Virus record (IMG/VR): IMGVR_UViG_3300028840_002431
Coordinates: 108,240-172,239 of that record
Source of the DNA: a virus
Strand: one strand, 5' to 3'
Length of the DNA: 64,000 bases
Under the pieces are notes generated by a model. That model saw nothing but the letters and a program-made list of their open reading frames with translations, was not told where the DNA came from and made no database searches. A program made the translations under genes and the position numbers. This document shows, one piece after another, positions 1 through 8,582 of this stretch (position 1 is the stretch's first letter; every line of letters starts with the position of its first letter).

Positions 1-233
1 CTATCACCCGAGAGCGGGATGTTTGGGTACTCCGCATGAATCGGCGCTATGTCCGATGCCACAGAAGTATCAGAAACAGCGCACTGATACATGTAAGGTG
101 TTCCCTCAAGAGGTCGCTTGGGACACGCGAAGGGAATCGTCGCCAATGCTGCGCGAGCCGTTGTGCTATGCACTGGCCTGAAACAGGCGTAAAGTTCTTT
201 TGGGGTTAACGTCCAACGGTATGCTAGGGGCAT
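1..233 (-). CDS. Hypothetical protein, C-terminus outside window
   Basis: The frame is open to the left edge, so at least 77 residues are visible. The ATG at 233 has AAGGAGA 8 bases upstream, a strong ribosome binding site. The visible part starts MPLAYRWTLTPKELYACF and contains three cysteines; I recognise no family. It lies directly downstream of the fibre-type gene on the same strand, so it may belong to the same virion gene block. Confidence 0.6.
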   Translation of the reverse strand, partial: MPLAYRWTLTPKELYACFRPVHSTTARAALATIPFACPKRPLEGTPYMYQCAVSDTSVASDIAPIHAEYPNIPLSGD

Positions 234-245
234 CGATACGTCTCC

Positions 246-1712
246 TTAGGACGGGCCGGGCGGCTCAGGGAGGAACCCGGCGTCAATGGCAAGCGGTATC
301 GGCAACGCAAAACCAAGGGAGGAGTCTAGCAGCCAAGTGCCCACACCATCGGAAATCAACCTAAGAGGCTCATAAGTTGACCACACAACGGCAGTCTCAC
401 CCGCCCCCAAATCTGGTGAGACAGCGTCTCCCGGCGCTGGCTGCACAACGACTACAGCACCGGAAGTACCCGTCTTCTTCTTGGCTTTCTTGGACAGGTA
501 GTTAAGAAACGTTATGGCTTTCGTAGCGCTTTCGGGTGTGATCGGGGGTAGAGTCAGAATAACATAACCAGAAGTCGGACTATCGAGTCTGGGCGACCGC
601 CCCGCCACCATGTCATAGAAGTCAACATCAACACGAACCGGCCCCCAACTCGCGTAGTCTTGCGTGTTATACAGAAGCCAAGACTGAGGGTCAGTGCCCA
701 TCACGACGCTCTCGGACTTCGGGTGATTCAAGATCCACGTCGTTCCAAAATATGTGACACCACTACTCACAGCCACCGCTATGCCACCCGGTTGGACCGC
801 CCCCTCTTCAAAGGGCGATGGGCGTGTCCAAGCCCCCGTCGCCACGGTCCAGACCCCATTTTCTATGGGGTCCGTCTGAGCCGAGAGAAGAACAACATCG
901 TCCGCAGCAAGCACCTGACCGTCTATAGTGCTCCCCTCCCCGGAAAGAGATGCAACGTTGGCCACGGCAACAACGTCGGCGGAGTCAACCGCTGGCGGTG
1001 CCGACTCGATAACAATAACCCAATTCTGTGGATCATCGCCAACAGTTATAGGGACACCAGACGGGTTCCAGAAAGCCCAGCGTTGAGTTACCTCCGGTGG
1101 CCCCGGATCTGTCTCCATCTCGACTATGGCATCCTGAATCGCAGCGCCGGTATCAGCATCGGGAGCGCGGGTCCAGGCCCCCGACGCAACGATATAGATA
1201 CCATTTGCTATTTGATCCTCCGTTTGGCTTAACGCACAAGCGCGAAGAACGCGATCACCAGCCGAAACCACGACGCCTTCTTTGTCCCCCTCACCGGAAA
1301 GGTCCGTTGTAGAATCGATAAGAACCTGGACAACGTCAACGAGCGTTGGAACGGTGCTCGTGGCATCATACAACTCGCCCGGCGTATCGTCCTTCCACTT
1401 CATAGTCGCTGTGACGGCCGCTAAACTGCCACCGCTCGTGATTTGGACCTCTTGCCCGAAGTCGTTTATCGCGAAAAGCTCGGACACACCTCCAACGTTC
1501 TTCGAGTAGACCTTCGCAGAACCAGCGGTAGGGTCAGGAGCGTCCGGGAGAACGTTGTATTGACTGGGACCTCCCGCTGACGTGGCGGGAGTTATCACAC
1601 CATCGGAGTCTTTGAGGGAAGGATTACCGTTCTCATCCACGAAGAATGTAAGGTGTGAGGGAGGTGGGGTTGGAACTCCATCACCGGGTCTCTTTTTCAA
1701 TGCTATCGACAT
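246..1712 (-). CDS. Tail fibre or virion appendage protein with duplicated beta domain
   Basis: This 488-residue protein has three parts. Residues 1-45 (KKRPGDGVPTPPPSHLTFF) belong to an N-terminal domain shared with the next two genes and with the gene at 18.1-18.4 kb. Residues about 120-235 and 240-350 are two copies of a domain with the pattern AGDRV..QTDPIENGIY.V..GAWTR, which is common in phage tail fibres. The C-terminal 130 residues are unassigned. GAGGGAG lies before the start. The shared head domain suggests these proteins dock at one virion site and differ in their distal parts. The virion location is inferred from the domain types. Confidence 0.8.
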   Translation of the reverse strand: MSIALKKRPGDGVPTPPPSHLTFFVDENGNPSLKDSDGVITPATSAGGPSQYNVLPDAPDPTAGSAKVYSKNVGGVSELFAINDFGQEVQITSGGSLAAVTATMKWKDDTPGELYDATSTVPTLVDVVQVLIDSTTDLSGEGDKEGVVVSAGDRVLRACALSQTEDQIANGIYIVASGAWTRAPDADTGAAIQDAIVEMETDPGPPEVTQRWAFWNPSGVPITVGDDPQNWVIVIESAPPAVDSADVVAVANVASLSGEGSTIDGQVLAADDVVLLSAQTDPIENGVWTVATGAWTRPSPFEEGAVQPGGIAVAVSSGVTYFGTTWILNHPKSESVVMGTDPQSWLLYNTQDYASWGPVRVDVDFYDMVAGRSPRLDSPTSGYVILTLPPITPESATKAITFLNYLSKKAKKKTGTSGAVVVVQPAPGDAVSPDLGAGETAVVWSTYEPLRLISDGVGTWLLDSSLGFALPIPLAIDAGFLPEPPGPS

Positions 1713-1724
1713 ACAAGACTCCCT

Positions 1725-2408
1725 CTAGATCTGTTCCGGCTCAATGTAGTGGTAATGTAGAACGGCCACCCAGGTGTCAGGAGTCTCCCCAAACGGAGTG
1801 CATACGACCCTGAATTTGACGCCGAAAAACCGGCCACCCAACGGGCCAGCGTTAACTGTTGGCATGATCCATGACGGTGCTTGGTCTATCGAGCCTTGGC
1901 CAGCCGGTGCCACCACTATAGGAAACACTGTGCCACCAGATCCTACATTCTTGACCTCGACGAACCGGCCGTCGTCAGGCGGTAAGGCTGTCGGTAGTTG
2001 CACGATCAGCCCCGGCCCTGCGGTGCTATCACATATAACAGTCTCGCCCAGCGTGGCCGGGTATCCAGCGGGGTGTGTGGCCACCGTAACGGGAACCGGA
2101 GTAAGAACAAGACTCTGTTCACTCCCTGGTACACCGCCACCTGCGGGACCTGTCGGCCCAGTCGCTCCCGGACTACCGGGAGATCCCGCTGGCCCTTGCG
2201 CCCCCGTCGGACCCGTAGGTCCCGGAGGGCCGCCCGTCGCGCCTGTTGGTCCTTGAGGTCCTGTCGGCCCAGTCGCCCCCACCGGCACAACACCGCCACC
2301 AGGGGTCTTGAACGCGGGGTTCCCACTTGGGTCAACAAAAAAAGCCACGTGTGCCGGATCAGGCGTCGGCACTCCAGCGGCAGGTCTCTTTCTTAGTAGT
2401 ATGGCCAT
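1725..2408 (-). CDS. Collagen-like fibre protein
   Basis: Residues 1-43 form the shared head domain (RKRPAAGVPTPDPAHVAFF). Residues about 46-95 are Gly-X-Y triplets rich in GPTGP and GATGP, expected to form a trimeric collagen-like rod. The remaining 130 residues form a tip domain with no family I know. The gene starts 4 bases after the stop of its upstream neighbour and has only a weak ribosome binding site, so it is probably translated by coupling. Phage collagen-like proteins are generally virion fibres. Confidence 0.8.
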   Translation of the reverse strand: MAILLRKRPAAGVPTPDPAHVAFFVDPSGNPAFKTPGGGVVPVGATGPTGPQGPTGATGGPPGPTGPTGAQGPAGSPGSPGATGPTGPAGGGVPGSEQSLVLTPVPVTVATHPAGYPATLGETVICDSTAGPGLIVQLPTALPPDDGRFVEVKNVGSGGTVFPIVVAPAGQGSIDQAPSWIMPTVNAGPLGGRFFGVKFRVVCTPFGETPDTWVAVLHYHYIEPEQI

Positions 2409-2411
2409 ACT

Positions 2412-2984
2412 TTACCCGAGTTGCATCCAGTTTGCGCCGTCCGAACGAAGGATGATCCATTCGTAGTCCGTGTTGAGAACCGCACTCGCGGCACCGTCTA
2501 TGGTCTCAATACCGGCCGTATTCACCGTACACGCGAAAGTAGCCGCCGAAACCAGCTTGACCCATATCTCCCGGTCGGTGTTCCCGACCGCCGTGGGCAA
2601 GTTGACGGCGATAGCCGCTCCCGCCACATTCACCCTGACGAGTTCGCCTATCGACGCCGCGTAGGTAGGGCCGACTTGAACGGCTGTTTGGGCGACTGGA
2701 GAGCCGACGAGCAGCACAGCGCCCGGTGCCTTCCAAGTGGCCGCCGCTGGGGAGTCGGCTGTTAGAATACTTCCAAGCACGGGAGGCGCTGAAGCCGAAA
2801 CATCAACGGGCGCTCCCGTTGTGGCCAACTCATCTGCCGTCCCGACACCGGACGGACGGACCGTGCCAGCGTCGTCCTTTGTCTTTAAAATATCGTCAGC
2901 ACTGTCAACAAACAGGCGTAGTTGATCTGTTTGCGGAAGCGGAACGCTGGCAGCGCTCTGTTTCTTGATAGTGATCATACCCAT
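2412..2984 (-). CDS. Virion protein with shared N-terminal head domain
   Basis: This 190-residue protein opens with KKQSAASVPLPQTDQLRLF, followed by DDAGTVRPSG. That is the same head domain as its two downstream neighbours and is closest to the gene at 18.1-18.4 kb (RKQSAASV..DSYGTVRPAG). The remainder is probably a beta-rich tip with no recognised signature. GGAGG lies 10 bases before the ATG at 2984; a second ATG at 2978 is possible. It is probably a fourth exchangeable surface or fibre subunit. Confidence 0.7.
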   Translation of the reverse strand: MGMITIKKQSAASVPLPQTDQLRLFVDSADDILKTKDDAGTVRPSGVGTADELATTGAPVDVSASAPPVLGSILTADSPAAATWKAPGAVLLVGSPVAQTAVQVGPTYAASIGELVRVNVAGAAIAVNLPTAVGNTDREIWVKLVSAATFACTVNTAGIETIDGAASAVLNTDYEWIILRSDGANWMQLG

Positions 2985-3028
2985 AATTCAATAGCCTCCA
3001 AAGACTCCGCTCGATGAATAACTTATCG

Positions 3029-4264
3029 CTATCCGTGTTCCACGACCTTCCCGGTCACACGCCAGTCGATGCTTTCGCCAGCGTCTCCGGTAACTTGAAT
3101 AAGAATAGTGGGGCCACCGCCAGGAGCGGTAAGCGTTACATCCCAAGCAGCGGCTCCCGCGTCTTGGAAAGGCCCGTTGAAGAAATTAATGTCCTTGATT
3201 GTTACGGTTGCCGCCCCGGCTGCCCTGTGGGCAACAGCCGCGATCATGAAGAGAGCCGTGTCAGTGTTGGCGTTAGATTGGGCCTCTACCAGTATATCGA
3301 GGGCGATGATCCGGTTGTCAGACGCCGTTGTGTAAGAATAGATCGTGGTCGGAGCCGCAGTCGTCGTTATAACGGTATCGTCCACGAACGTTTGACCAGG
3401 GAGCGAGCTTTCCAGAGCCGCTATGATGTCAAAACCGTCATAAGGAGTGATGTCGATGATATCGCCATCAACCACCAAAGTTCCGTCAACAACCATCGAT
3501 GACGTGTAGCCCATCTGGTCGTTCTCTTGGACAACACGCCGAGAACGAGTAGGAACGTACAGGATCGAGAAATTGTCCTCCGTGCGGCCCGGTGTGGCGT
3601 TCCCCTCCGATACCAAGTCGCCGCCGTCCCCAATGATTACGTCATCGACGTAAACCATGTCCTGCTTCTCAGGAATAAGCTGTTCGTCGGTTACTTCGGC
3701 CAGCGTATAACCACCGCCTCCGCCCTCTCCTGAAATAACCGTAAAGAGCAAAGGCGTAGTGTTAAGAGTGATCGGCGCGGCGGACGCCAGAATGTACAGT
3801 TTCGAGTTTGTGGTGGCACCTTCCGGACCAGTCCCAACGACCATTCCAGGGCTTATCTGCGCGGAGTTCGCCATGTCCCCACGACGCTCCAGAATGAAGG
3901 GTAAGGACCCGCTGCCGAGTTGGGTGATAGTCCAAACCCCGTTATCCGCGTCAGCCGCCCCGTTGAGGAACAGAAACGAATCATTGAGATCCGGCGTCAC
4001 ACCATCTATGGCCGGGATAAGCCCAAAGGCATCAGCCGTGATGATATTACCTACACGAGTGTAAGCCGGAAGCGCCGCAGCCGACCCCATTCTAACAGCG
4101 TCTTTCCAGTCCTGGACGCCAGCCACCGGATAGACCGCGCCGAGATGATCCTTGAGCTTGAGAAGCCCGTCAGCTTGGTCTTTGAATAAACGGGCTTTTC
4201 CAGCGGCGGACGCTACCGGAATCGAGGTGGCAACTTCTTCTGTGAATTGGATGTTGGAAGCCAT
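3029..4264 (-). CDS. Virion fibre or baseplate protein
   Basis: This 411-residue protein starts with a diverged version of the shared head domain (VATSIPVASAAGKARLFKD, then DHLGAVYPV). Residues about 55-170 match the fibre beta domain also duplicated in the gene at 246-1712: VGNIITADAFG..DNGVWTI..LERRGDM. A Gly-rich linker near residue 180 (GEGGGGG) leads to a C-terminal beta-rich half. GGAG lies 10 bases before the ATG. The domain order matches a tail fibre or its adaptor; the precise role is unknown. Confidence 0.75.
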   Translation of the reverse strand: MASNIQFTEEVATSIPVASAAGKARLFKDQADGLLKLKDHLGAVYPVAGVQDWKDAVRMGSAAALPAYTRVGNIITADAFGLIPAIDGVTPDLNDSFLFLNGAADADNGVWTITQLGSGSLPFILERRGDMANSAQISPGMVVGTGPEGATTNSKLYILASAAPITLNTTPLLFTVISGEGGGGGYTLAEVTDEQLIPEKQDMVYVDDVIIGDGGDLVSEGNATPGRTEDNFSILYVPTRSRRVVQENDQMGYTSSMVVDGTLVVDGDIIDITPYDGFDIIAALESSLPGQTFVDDTVITTTAAPTTIYSYTTASDNRIIALDILVEAQSNANTDTALFMIAAVAHRAAGAATVTIKDINFFNGPFQDAGAAAWDVTLTAPGGGPTILIQVTGDAGESIDWRVTGKVVEHG

Positions 4265-4268
4265 CTAT

Positions 4269-4856
4269 TCAAATCTCCAAAAGTATTAGTTCACCGACTG
4301 CGTCCAATTCCCCTTCGAGGTTGACACCACCAACAACGATCATCTGTTGGTACTGGGGGATGGTTACAATGTCCCCAGCGGGAACCGTTTCGTAACTGAA
4401 GTTATCGACCCCGCCCCCTCCGCCTCCCGCACGGATAAGAGGGTTCAACTTCGTGGACCAACCGTAATCTGTGTCCCCCTCGCGAGTCTCCGTAACAAAT
4501 CCGACACGGGTGCTAAAAGCCGTGAGGGAGAAAAGGCCGAACGTGATCTCTATGGGTCCGCCCGTGCCCGTGACCCAACTCTTGAAACCTAACGCCCGCC
4601 CAGTTGCTGCGGGAAACACACACGTGACGACGGTCGTCGGAGTCGTAACTAAGTGTGTGCCAGGGTTGACATCGGTGAGAGGCGGAGCGGTGGATAGCTC
4701 ATCGGTTCCGAAGATTTGAAGATACCATTCAACAACGCTTGTTGCGTCCTGTAGCTTGATACTAATCGTATTGCCCGGAGTTACATCCACTCCGTCCGTG
4801 GTCGGAACGAAAGGACCAACTCCATCTTGAACTAGGCATACAGGGGAAAGAGGCAT
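4269..4856 (-). CDS. Probable virion protein, first gene of the fibre block
   Basis: This is a 195-residue protein of beta-rich, low-charge composition with a GGGGGG hinge near residue 145, a style typical of phage surface proteins. I chose ATG 4856, which has GGAG 5 bases upstream, over the TTG at 4910 that would add 18 residues. It lacks the shared head domain of the next genes. It is the promoter-proximal gene of the minus-strand block, back to back with dcd. No specific family recognised. Confidence 0.6.
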   Translation of the reverse strand: MPLSPVCLVQDGVGPFVPTTDGVDVTPGNTISIKLQDATSVVEWYLQIFGTDELSTAPPLTDVNPGTHLVTTPTTVVTCVFPAATGRALGFKSWVTGTGGPIEITFGLFSLTAFSTRVGFVTETREGDTDYGWSTKLNPLIRAGGGGGGVDNFSYETVPAGDIVTIPQYQQMIVVGGVNLEGELDAVGELILLEI

Positions 4857-4948
4857 TTCACTCCAAGCGGACCGATAGATAAAAAACGGGTTATGCGAGC
4901 CTTTCCACAAGTTGCCGTTACATAAGGAAAAATTTACGGGCCTCTCAT

Positions 4949-4958
4949 GGTGTAAGAA
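4949..4958 (+). promoter_or_regulatory. GGTGTA-type -10 element before dcd
   Basis: GGTGTAAGAA ends 5 bases before the dcd ATG at 4964. The 3-prime part, AAGGA, can also serve as a ribosome binding site. This is one of about 20 copies of GGTGTAnnnT placed just before start codons in this window. Confidence 0.6.
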
Positions 4959-4963
4959 GGAAA

Positions 4964-5539
4964 ATGGTCTACCCCGACTCCGAATTCATCAAACACGGTG
5001 AGTCCCTCATCACACCGTTTGACCCGAAACGAGTTCAGCCAGCCAGCTATGATCTGAGCCTGTATGAAGAACTGCTCGTCCCGAAGCCCGTAGGCCCGAC
5101 CGGGACCCGACCCGTCAACCGCGTGGTAGATCTACGCGAGGACAACCCTAAGAAACTCATAGAGTCTGTTAAAATAAAGGATCGGTACGAACTTATCCCA
5201 GGAGCCTGTGTCCTGGGTTCGACCGTGGAGACAGTCCATTGTCCTACAAACGCCGCCGCGAGAGTCGAAGGCAAGTCCAGTTTGGGACGGCTTTTCTTAG
5301 CGGTACACGTTACGGCCGGATTCATCGATCCCGGCTTCAACGGCCAAGTGACCTTAGAGATCGTCAATCACGGACCCTGGACAGTGGTCCTTTGGACTGG
5401 GATGCCGATCGCCCAAATCAACTTTTCAACGCTTCTTTACACTTGCGACAGACCTTACGGGTCCCCGGTGTTGGACAGCCACTACCAGGGACAACGAGGG
5501 CCAACTGCCGCTGCGGGAGAACGGAGTAAGAAACGGTGA
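4964..5539 (+). CDS. dcd: dCTP deaminase (Dcd family)
   Basis: This 191-residue enzyme belongs to the dCTP deaminase/dUTPase trimer family and is predicted to convert dCTP to dUTP, or to dUMP if bifunctional, feeding thymidylate synthesis. Seen directly: the nucleotide-binding VEGKSSLGRLF near residue 105, the AGFIDPGFNGQVTLE block near residues 120-135 whose glutamate is the catalytic residue in Dcd, and a C-terminal YQGQRGPT closing segment. The glutamate in place of the dUTPase aspartate pattern favours deaminase. It may serve the phage nucleotide pool. It overlaps the next gene by 4 bases (GTGA). Confidence 0.88.
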   Translation: MVYPDSEFIKHGESLITPFDPKRVQPASYDLSLYEELLVPKPVGPTGTRPVNRVVDLREDNPKKLIESVKIKDRYELIPGACVLGSTVETVHCPTNAAARVEGKSSLGRLFLAVHVTAGFIDPGFNGQVTLEIVNHGPWTVVLWTGMPIAQINFSTLLYTCDRPYGSPVLDSHYQGQRGPTAAAGERSKKR

Positions 5540-5814
5540 GCGCAGTCTTAGAATTACCTTGCAAGAAATGTGGAAAGTCAACATCACACCAATATCAGGA
5601 ATCTCCGGGTAGAGACCCCTCCTGGAATTGTGTGACCTGCGACCACAATGTGGAACCAAGGTTCGTACAACAGTTGATCGACTCCTCCGAAGATTGGAAG
5701 ACGAGAGCTTTGCGAGCCGAAGGGCACCTCGAAACGAATCAAAAGGCGAAAGCCCGTGGCCGGGCGTGGGGCGGCAAAGCGCCAGACCGCTTCATGCGTT
5801 ACAGATTTCGTTAA
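5536..5814 (+). CDS. Small zinc-ribbon protein
   Basis: This is a 92-residue protein starting at GTG 5536, overlapping the dcd stop. CKKC at residues 9-12 and CVTC at about 31-34 form a four-cysteine zinc ribbon. The remainder is a charged helical segment ending in basic RFMRYRFR. It is co-translated with dcd. It could be a nucleic-acid-binding accessory factor; function unknown. Confidence 0.7.
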   Translation: MSAVLELPCKKCGKSTSHQYQESPGRDPSWNCVTCDHNVEPRFVQQLIDSSEDWKTRALRAEGHLETNQKAKARGRAWGGKAPDRFMRYRFR

Positions 5815-6203
5815 CGCCGGTCGTAAGTGGGGGCCGTCGTGTGGGCCGACATCGTACGTCGCGCCCTCAGGTAGGTGCCAAGCTGATTCAAGGACGGTAA
5901 CGGCATCTCTGGGGTCAGTTCCCCCGGCTCGATGAACACGAGCTTCTCAAAATCGCTTTTCAGCTTGGAAACAGGTACCTTGGCCACAGCCGCCTCCAAA
6001 ACCGGTACCACGTTTTCGTCCAAGACAATCGGGTTGTTCCTGACCCACTCCAACGGGTACCAATCAAGGTTGTCTTTATCGAAGCGTCCGACCCAGTACC
6101 CGTCTGTCACGAGCCAATCACCACGACGGACCCTGGCCCGTTGACCCCCTTTTGGGCCAGTCAGGTTTTTGTCCCTCACCACAATATAAAAGCCTGAACG
6201 CAT
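5811..6203 (-). CDS. Hypothetical protein ending in TYDRR
   Basis: This protein is about 130 residues long. ATG 6203 is preferred; a TTG at 6221 would add six residues, and neither has a clear ribosome binding site. The sequence includes GDWLVTDGYWVGRF, suggesting a small beta-barrel. The C-terminus APTYDRR resembles the YSYDRR tag found at the ends of several other proteins here. It converges on the zinc-ribbon gene with a 4-base overlap. Function unknown. Confidence 0.65.
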   Translation of the reverse strand: MRSGFYIVVRDKNLTGPKGGQRARVRRGDWLVTDGYWVGRFDKDNLDWYPLEWVRNNPIVLDENVVPVLEAAVAKVPVSKLKSDFEKLVFIEPGELTPEMPLPSLNQLGTYLRARRTMSAHTTAPTYDRR

Positions 6204-6248
6204 GTTTTTGGTTTTTGACAAAAGGAATGTTTAGGTAGCTGGGGGTGT

Positions 6249-6635
6249 ATGTGTAAGCCCTATATGGAAGACTTTTTCGAACTGGAAAGACGCGCCCGAG
6301 AGGCGGCCGACCAAAAAGTACAACCGCGACAAGCCGCCCTGAAAGTAGGCGACTTCTTCGTCCGTCAAGCCCACGGGTTGACGGTTTACAGCGAAGTTCT
6401 GGACGCAGCCGCCCTTATTCTTGACGGGCGTGCGGTCGAGGACCTCACCGAAGAAGAACGAGAAGAGTACGAGGGTGTGCGTGACTCGTACAAGGAGATG
6501 GAAAATTATCGCTTCACTCGCTCGTACAGCCGCGTCTGTCCCAAAGGTGAGCTAGGTGACGTTCACGTGTCCACGGTATCTCGTGTGATCTCGCGTGAAG
6601 AATTCCGTGCCGCTCAGAAAAACGAGTGGGCATAG
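6249..6635 (+). CDS. Hypothetical acidic helical protein
   Basis: A 128-residue protein, mostly helical and charged (EDFFELERRAREAADQ near the N-terminus, EDLTEEEREEYEGVRD in the middle), with a short beta-rich C-terminal part. The ATG follows GGGGGTGT without a clear SD; TAGGTAGCT about 9 bases upstream may be a -10 element for a leaderless message. No family recognised. Confidence 0.7.
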   Translation: MCKPYMEDFFELERRAREAADQKVQPRQAALKVGDFFVRQAHGLTVYSEVLDAAALILDGRAVEDLTEEEREEYEGVRDSYKEMENYRFTRSYSRVCPKGELGDVHVSTVSRVISREEFRAAQKNEWA

Positions 6636-6666
6636 ATCAAATAAGTTCTTTTGCGAACACTAAGGC

Positions 6667-7002
6667 ATGTTAGTGGATCTCTCTAATTATCCATCGACGA
6701 AAAAAGGGGTTGAGGCTCTTGTACAAGACCTAACCCCTACCATCGCTGATCTATGGAAAATAGAACGGGAAGATCACACGGATGATCTGGTAGCGATCAT
6801 CGACGCCCACACCAATCGAGTTTCTCTGAAAGCGCGGACCGAAGTCCATAAGCAACTTAAGAAGTTTAATCCGAATGTAGACATCCTTAAGCGCATCGAG
6901 AAGCCCGCGTCGAAGCCGAACGGCACCGTGCGAATCTGGACCATCATTGGGTTCTCCAATGGTAAGGTTTGCGCCCTTCCGATGGTGTTAGCTCGAAGCT
7001 AG
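6667..7002 (+). CDS. Hypothetical 111-residue protein
   Basis: The ATG follows CTAAGGC with no standard SD. The N-terminal half is helical (KKGVEALVQDLTPTIADLW). The C-terminal half is basic and ends in a short beta hairpin (VRIWTIIGFSNGKVCALP). The final 15 bases overlap the 3-prime end of the convergent Fic-like gene. Function unknown. Confidence 0.65.
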   Translation: MLVDLSNYPSTKKGVEALVQDLTPTIADLWKIEREDHTDDLVAIIDAHTNRVSLKARTEVHKQLKKFNPNVDILKRIEKPASKPNGTVRIWTIIGFSNGKVCALPMVLARS

Positions 7003-7593
7003 GACCGGTGGGCGTAGGCCCCATTCAGCACTAGGATGGTTTCGAATCACGTCCAAGTAAAACTCGCGCCCCTCCTCGCACGGGATGATCCACGGACTGA
7101 CATCAACCAACAGTGCGTGGTTGACGAGTAGCACCCGTCCGACCTTCCCGTTGTACAACTCGTAAGGATGTATGTTCTCGAACTCGCTGTGTAACGACCA
7201 GAGTTCGTTCACTTTCCAATTCAGGGTGACAGACTTCTTGGTTCGCAGAGCGTTGATCGTCCTTTGGACGGAACGATTCCAGGCCCACATACAATACGGA
7301 ACATGCTGGGCCTCCAATATAGGGTTGAGTCCAATTTTGACATTACGCTTACGGAGCTTCTCAGCTAAAGGGTGGTCCCGCAATAACAGCCTGTGCGTGG
7401 CGTGCGGTAATGCGAACCGGCTCTCGGCCGCCATCCGGATAGCATAGATAACAGCCTCCCGGTGCCCGTCGTAAACGAGAGTCCCAGGCTCGCTTGGACC
7501 CGGTTGCGGATCAATCATATTCGACTCCACAATGAAGTCGTGGACCCAATCCTTGGTCAACTCGGCCTGATAGAGTAGTTCTGACTCTTCCAC
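6988..7593 (-). CDS. Fic/Doc-like (Fido fold) protein with altered active-site motif
   Basis: This 201-residue protein contains IHPYELYNGKVGR near residues 135-150, in the context LHSEFENIHPY...VLLVNHALLV. That matches the Fic motif HPFx(D/E)GNGRxxR and its flanking helices. Fic enzymes transfer AMP or other phosphate-containing groups to target proteins. The catalytic histidine and the NG are kept, but the metal-binding acidic residue is leucine, the first glycine is tyrosine and the first arginine is lysine. It may therefore be inactive as an AMP transferase or use another substrate. It is followed upstream by a DNA-binding-type small gene with a 1-base gap. Confidence 0.65.
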   Translation of the reverse strand: MEESELLYQAELTKDWVHDFIVESNMIDPQPGPSEPGTLVYDGHREAVIYAIRMAAESRFALPHATHRLLLRDHPLAEKLRKRNVKIGLNPILEAQHVPYCMWAWNRSVQRTINALRTKKSVTLNWKVNELWSLHSEFENIHPYELYNGKVGRVLLVNHALLVDVSPWIIPCEEGREFYLDVIRNHPSAEWGLRPPVLASS

Positions 7594-7594
7594 A

Positions 7595-7888
7595 CTACCT
7601 CGGTTTTATAATCTTCCGTGGCGTTGTATCCCGTTTAGCCACTTGCATGAGGTGGCGAATCTCTCGTTCCTGGGTTTTTGTAGGCCCCCGGACAGTCAGT
7701 TGCGTAAGAGGTGTAGACCAGCCGTAATAACGTGCCTCTGACTTCAAACCCTCTTCCAGTATCCATTGTAGATAGGTCTGGTACCCTATCTCGTGGTAGG
7801 CCGCGCCTTGTCGTAACGCTTTGAGCACGTCAGGCTTGAGCCTTATTTTAACGTGTACCCTGGAAGCCGGTTTACGTTTTGACGCCAT
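7595..7888 (-). CDS. Ribbon-helix-helix DNA-binding protein
   Basis: A 97-residue protein. The start at 7888 is preferred over longer frames because GGTGTAGAGT ends 5 bases upstream. The N-terminus is basic (ASKRKPASRVHVKIRLKP). The segment VHVKIRLKPDVLKALRQGA followed by YQTYLQWILEEGLK matches a CopG-like beta strand and two helices. It sits directly upstream of the Fic-like gene and could regulate or counteract it, as small DNA-binding antitoxins do for Doc. That pairing is inference. Confidence 0.7.
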   Translation of the reverse strand: MASKRKPASRVHVKIRLKPDVLKALRQGAAYHEIGYQTYLQWILEEGLKSEARYYGWSTPLTQLTVRGPTKTQEREIRHLMQVAKRDTTPRKIIKPR

Positions 7889-8513
7889 GGACGACTCTAC
7901 ACCGCTGTTAGAAACAATGGAATACGGACAGCTTACTGTTGAAACCTTGGACGACGTGACCCCTCGATTGAGAGAGTTCACCGTCGATCTTATCAAGCGG
8001 CTCCGCGCCTGTGAAATCGATGTGGAGACAACGACAGTTTACCTATTAAACTCCACGGACCATCCAATCGAAGTACCGTCCTCAGGGGACGGCGTTCCTA
8101 TTGAGATGAATTTTGACGCGACGCTGCCGGTCTGGGCACCAGAACCCAGAGCGAGACTTCAAGCCAGTTTTAATCACGGGAGACGTTACTACTTCGTAGA
8201 ACGGGGCAAGAAGGCCAGTAACGCCAAGTTCGCCATGGCCAGGGTGTTAAAACGCTTTCTCACAGAGATCAAGATAGAGGAACGTAAGCGGCGACTGGCA
8301 GTAGAAAAAGAAGAGAAAGCCGTCCAAGCAGCGCAGCGTTTCAAGGTCATGGCGGAAGAGCTTGGAATCCCCATGGCCGGGGACCCACCCCAGATTAAGA
8401 AGGGGAACGTCCAGGTATCGTGCCAGCCTCAAAAATCGACCGAAGTGCGCCTCTCCATAAGTATTCCCCACGCCCAAGCCGTTGAAATCATTACTAAATA
8501 CATGAAAGAATAG
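7887..8513 (+). CDS. Hypothetical protein with central basic helical segment
   Basis: About 208 residues from ATG 7887; ATG 7917 (198 residues) is an alternative that would free the divergent promoter. The N-terminal third is beta-rich. Residues about 115-160 form a long charged helix (KRFLTEIKIEERKRRLAVEK), likely coiled coil, and the C-terminus has short beta strands. No family recognised. Confidence 0.65.
   Translation: MDDSTPLLETMEYGQLTVETLDDVTPRLREFTVDLIKRLRACEIDVETTTVYLLNSTDHPIEVPSSGDGVPIEMNFDATLPVWAPEPRARLQASFNHGRRYYFVERGKKASNAKFAMARVLKRFLTEIKIEERKRRLAVEKEEKAVQAAQRFKVMAEELGIPMAGDPPQIKKGNVQVSCQPQKSTEVRLSISIPHAQAVEIITKYMKE
7894..7903 (-). promoter_or_regulatory. GGTGTA-type -10 element
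   Basis: On the minus strand GGTGTAGAGT is followed by five bases and the ATG at 7888, implying a leaderless transcript for the ribbon-helix-helix and Fic-like pair. Confidence 0.55.
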
Positions 8514-8582
8514 ATTCCGCCTTAGGTTAATTACCGCCGCTGTGTAATTCCGGGTAGGAGAGAAGTTTTATGTTGGAGGCTT

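Noticed and set aside
1998-2396. Overlapping frames on both strands over the collagen-like gene
   Set aside because: They arise from the repetitive Gly-Pro codons; the collagen frame with the shared head domain is the real one.
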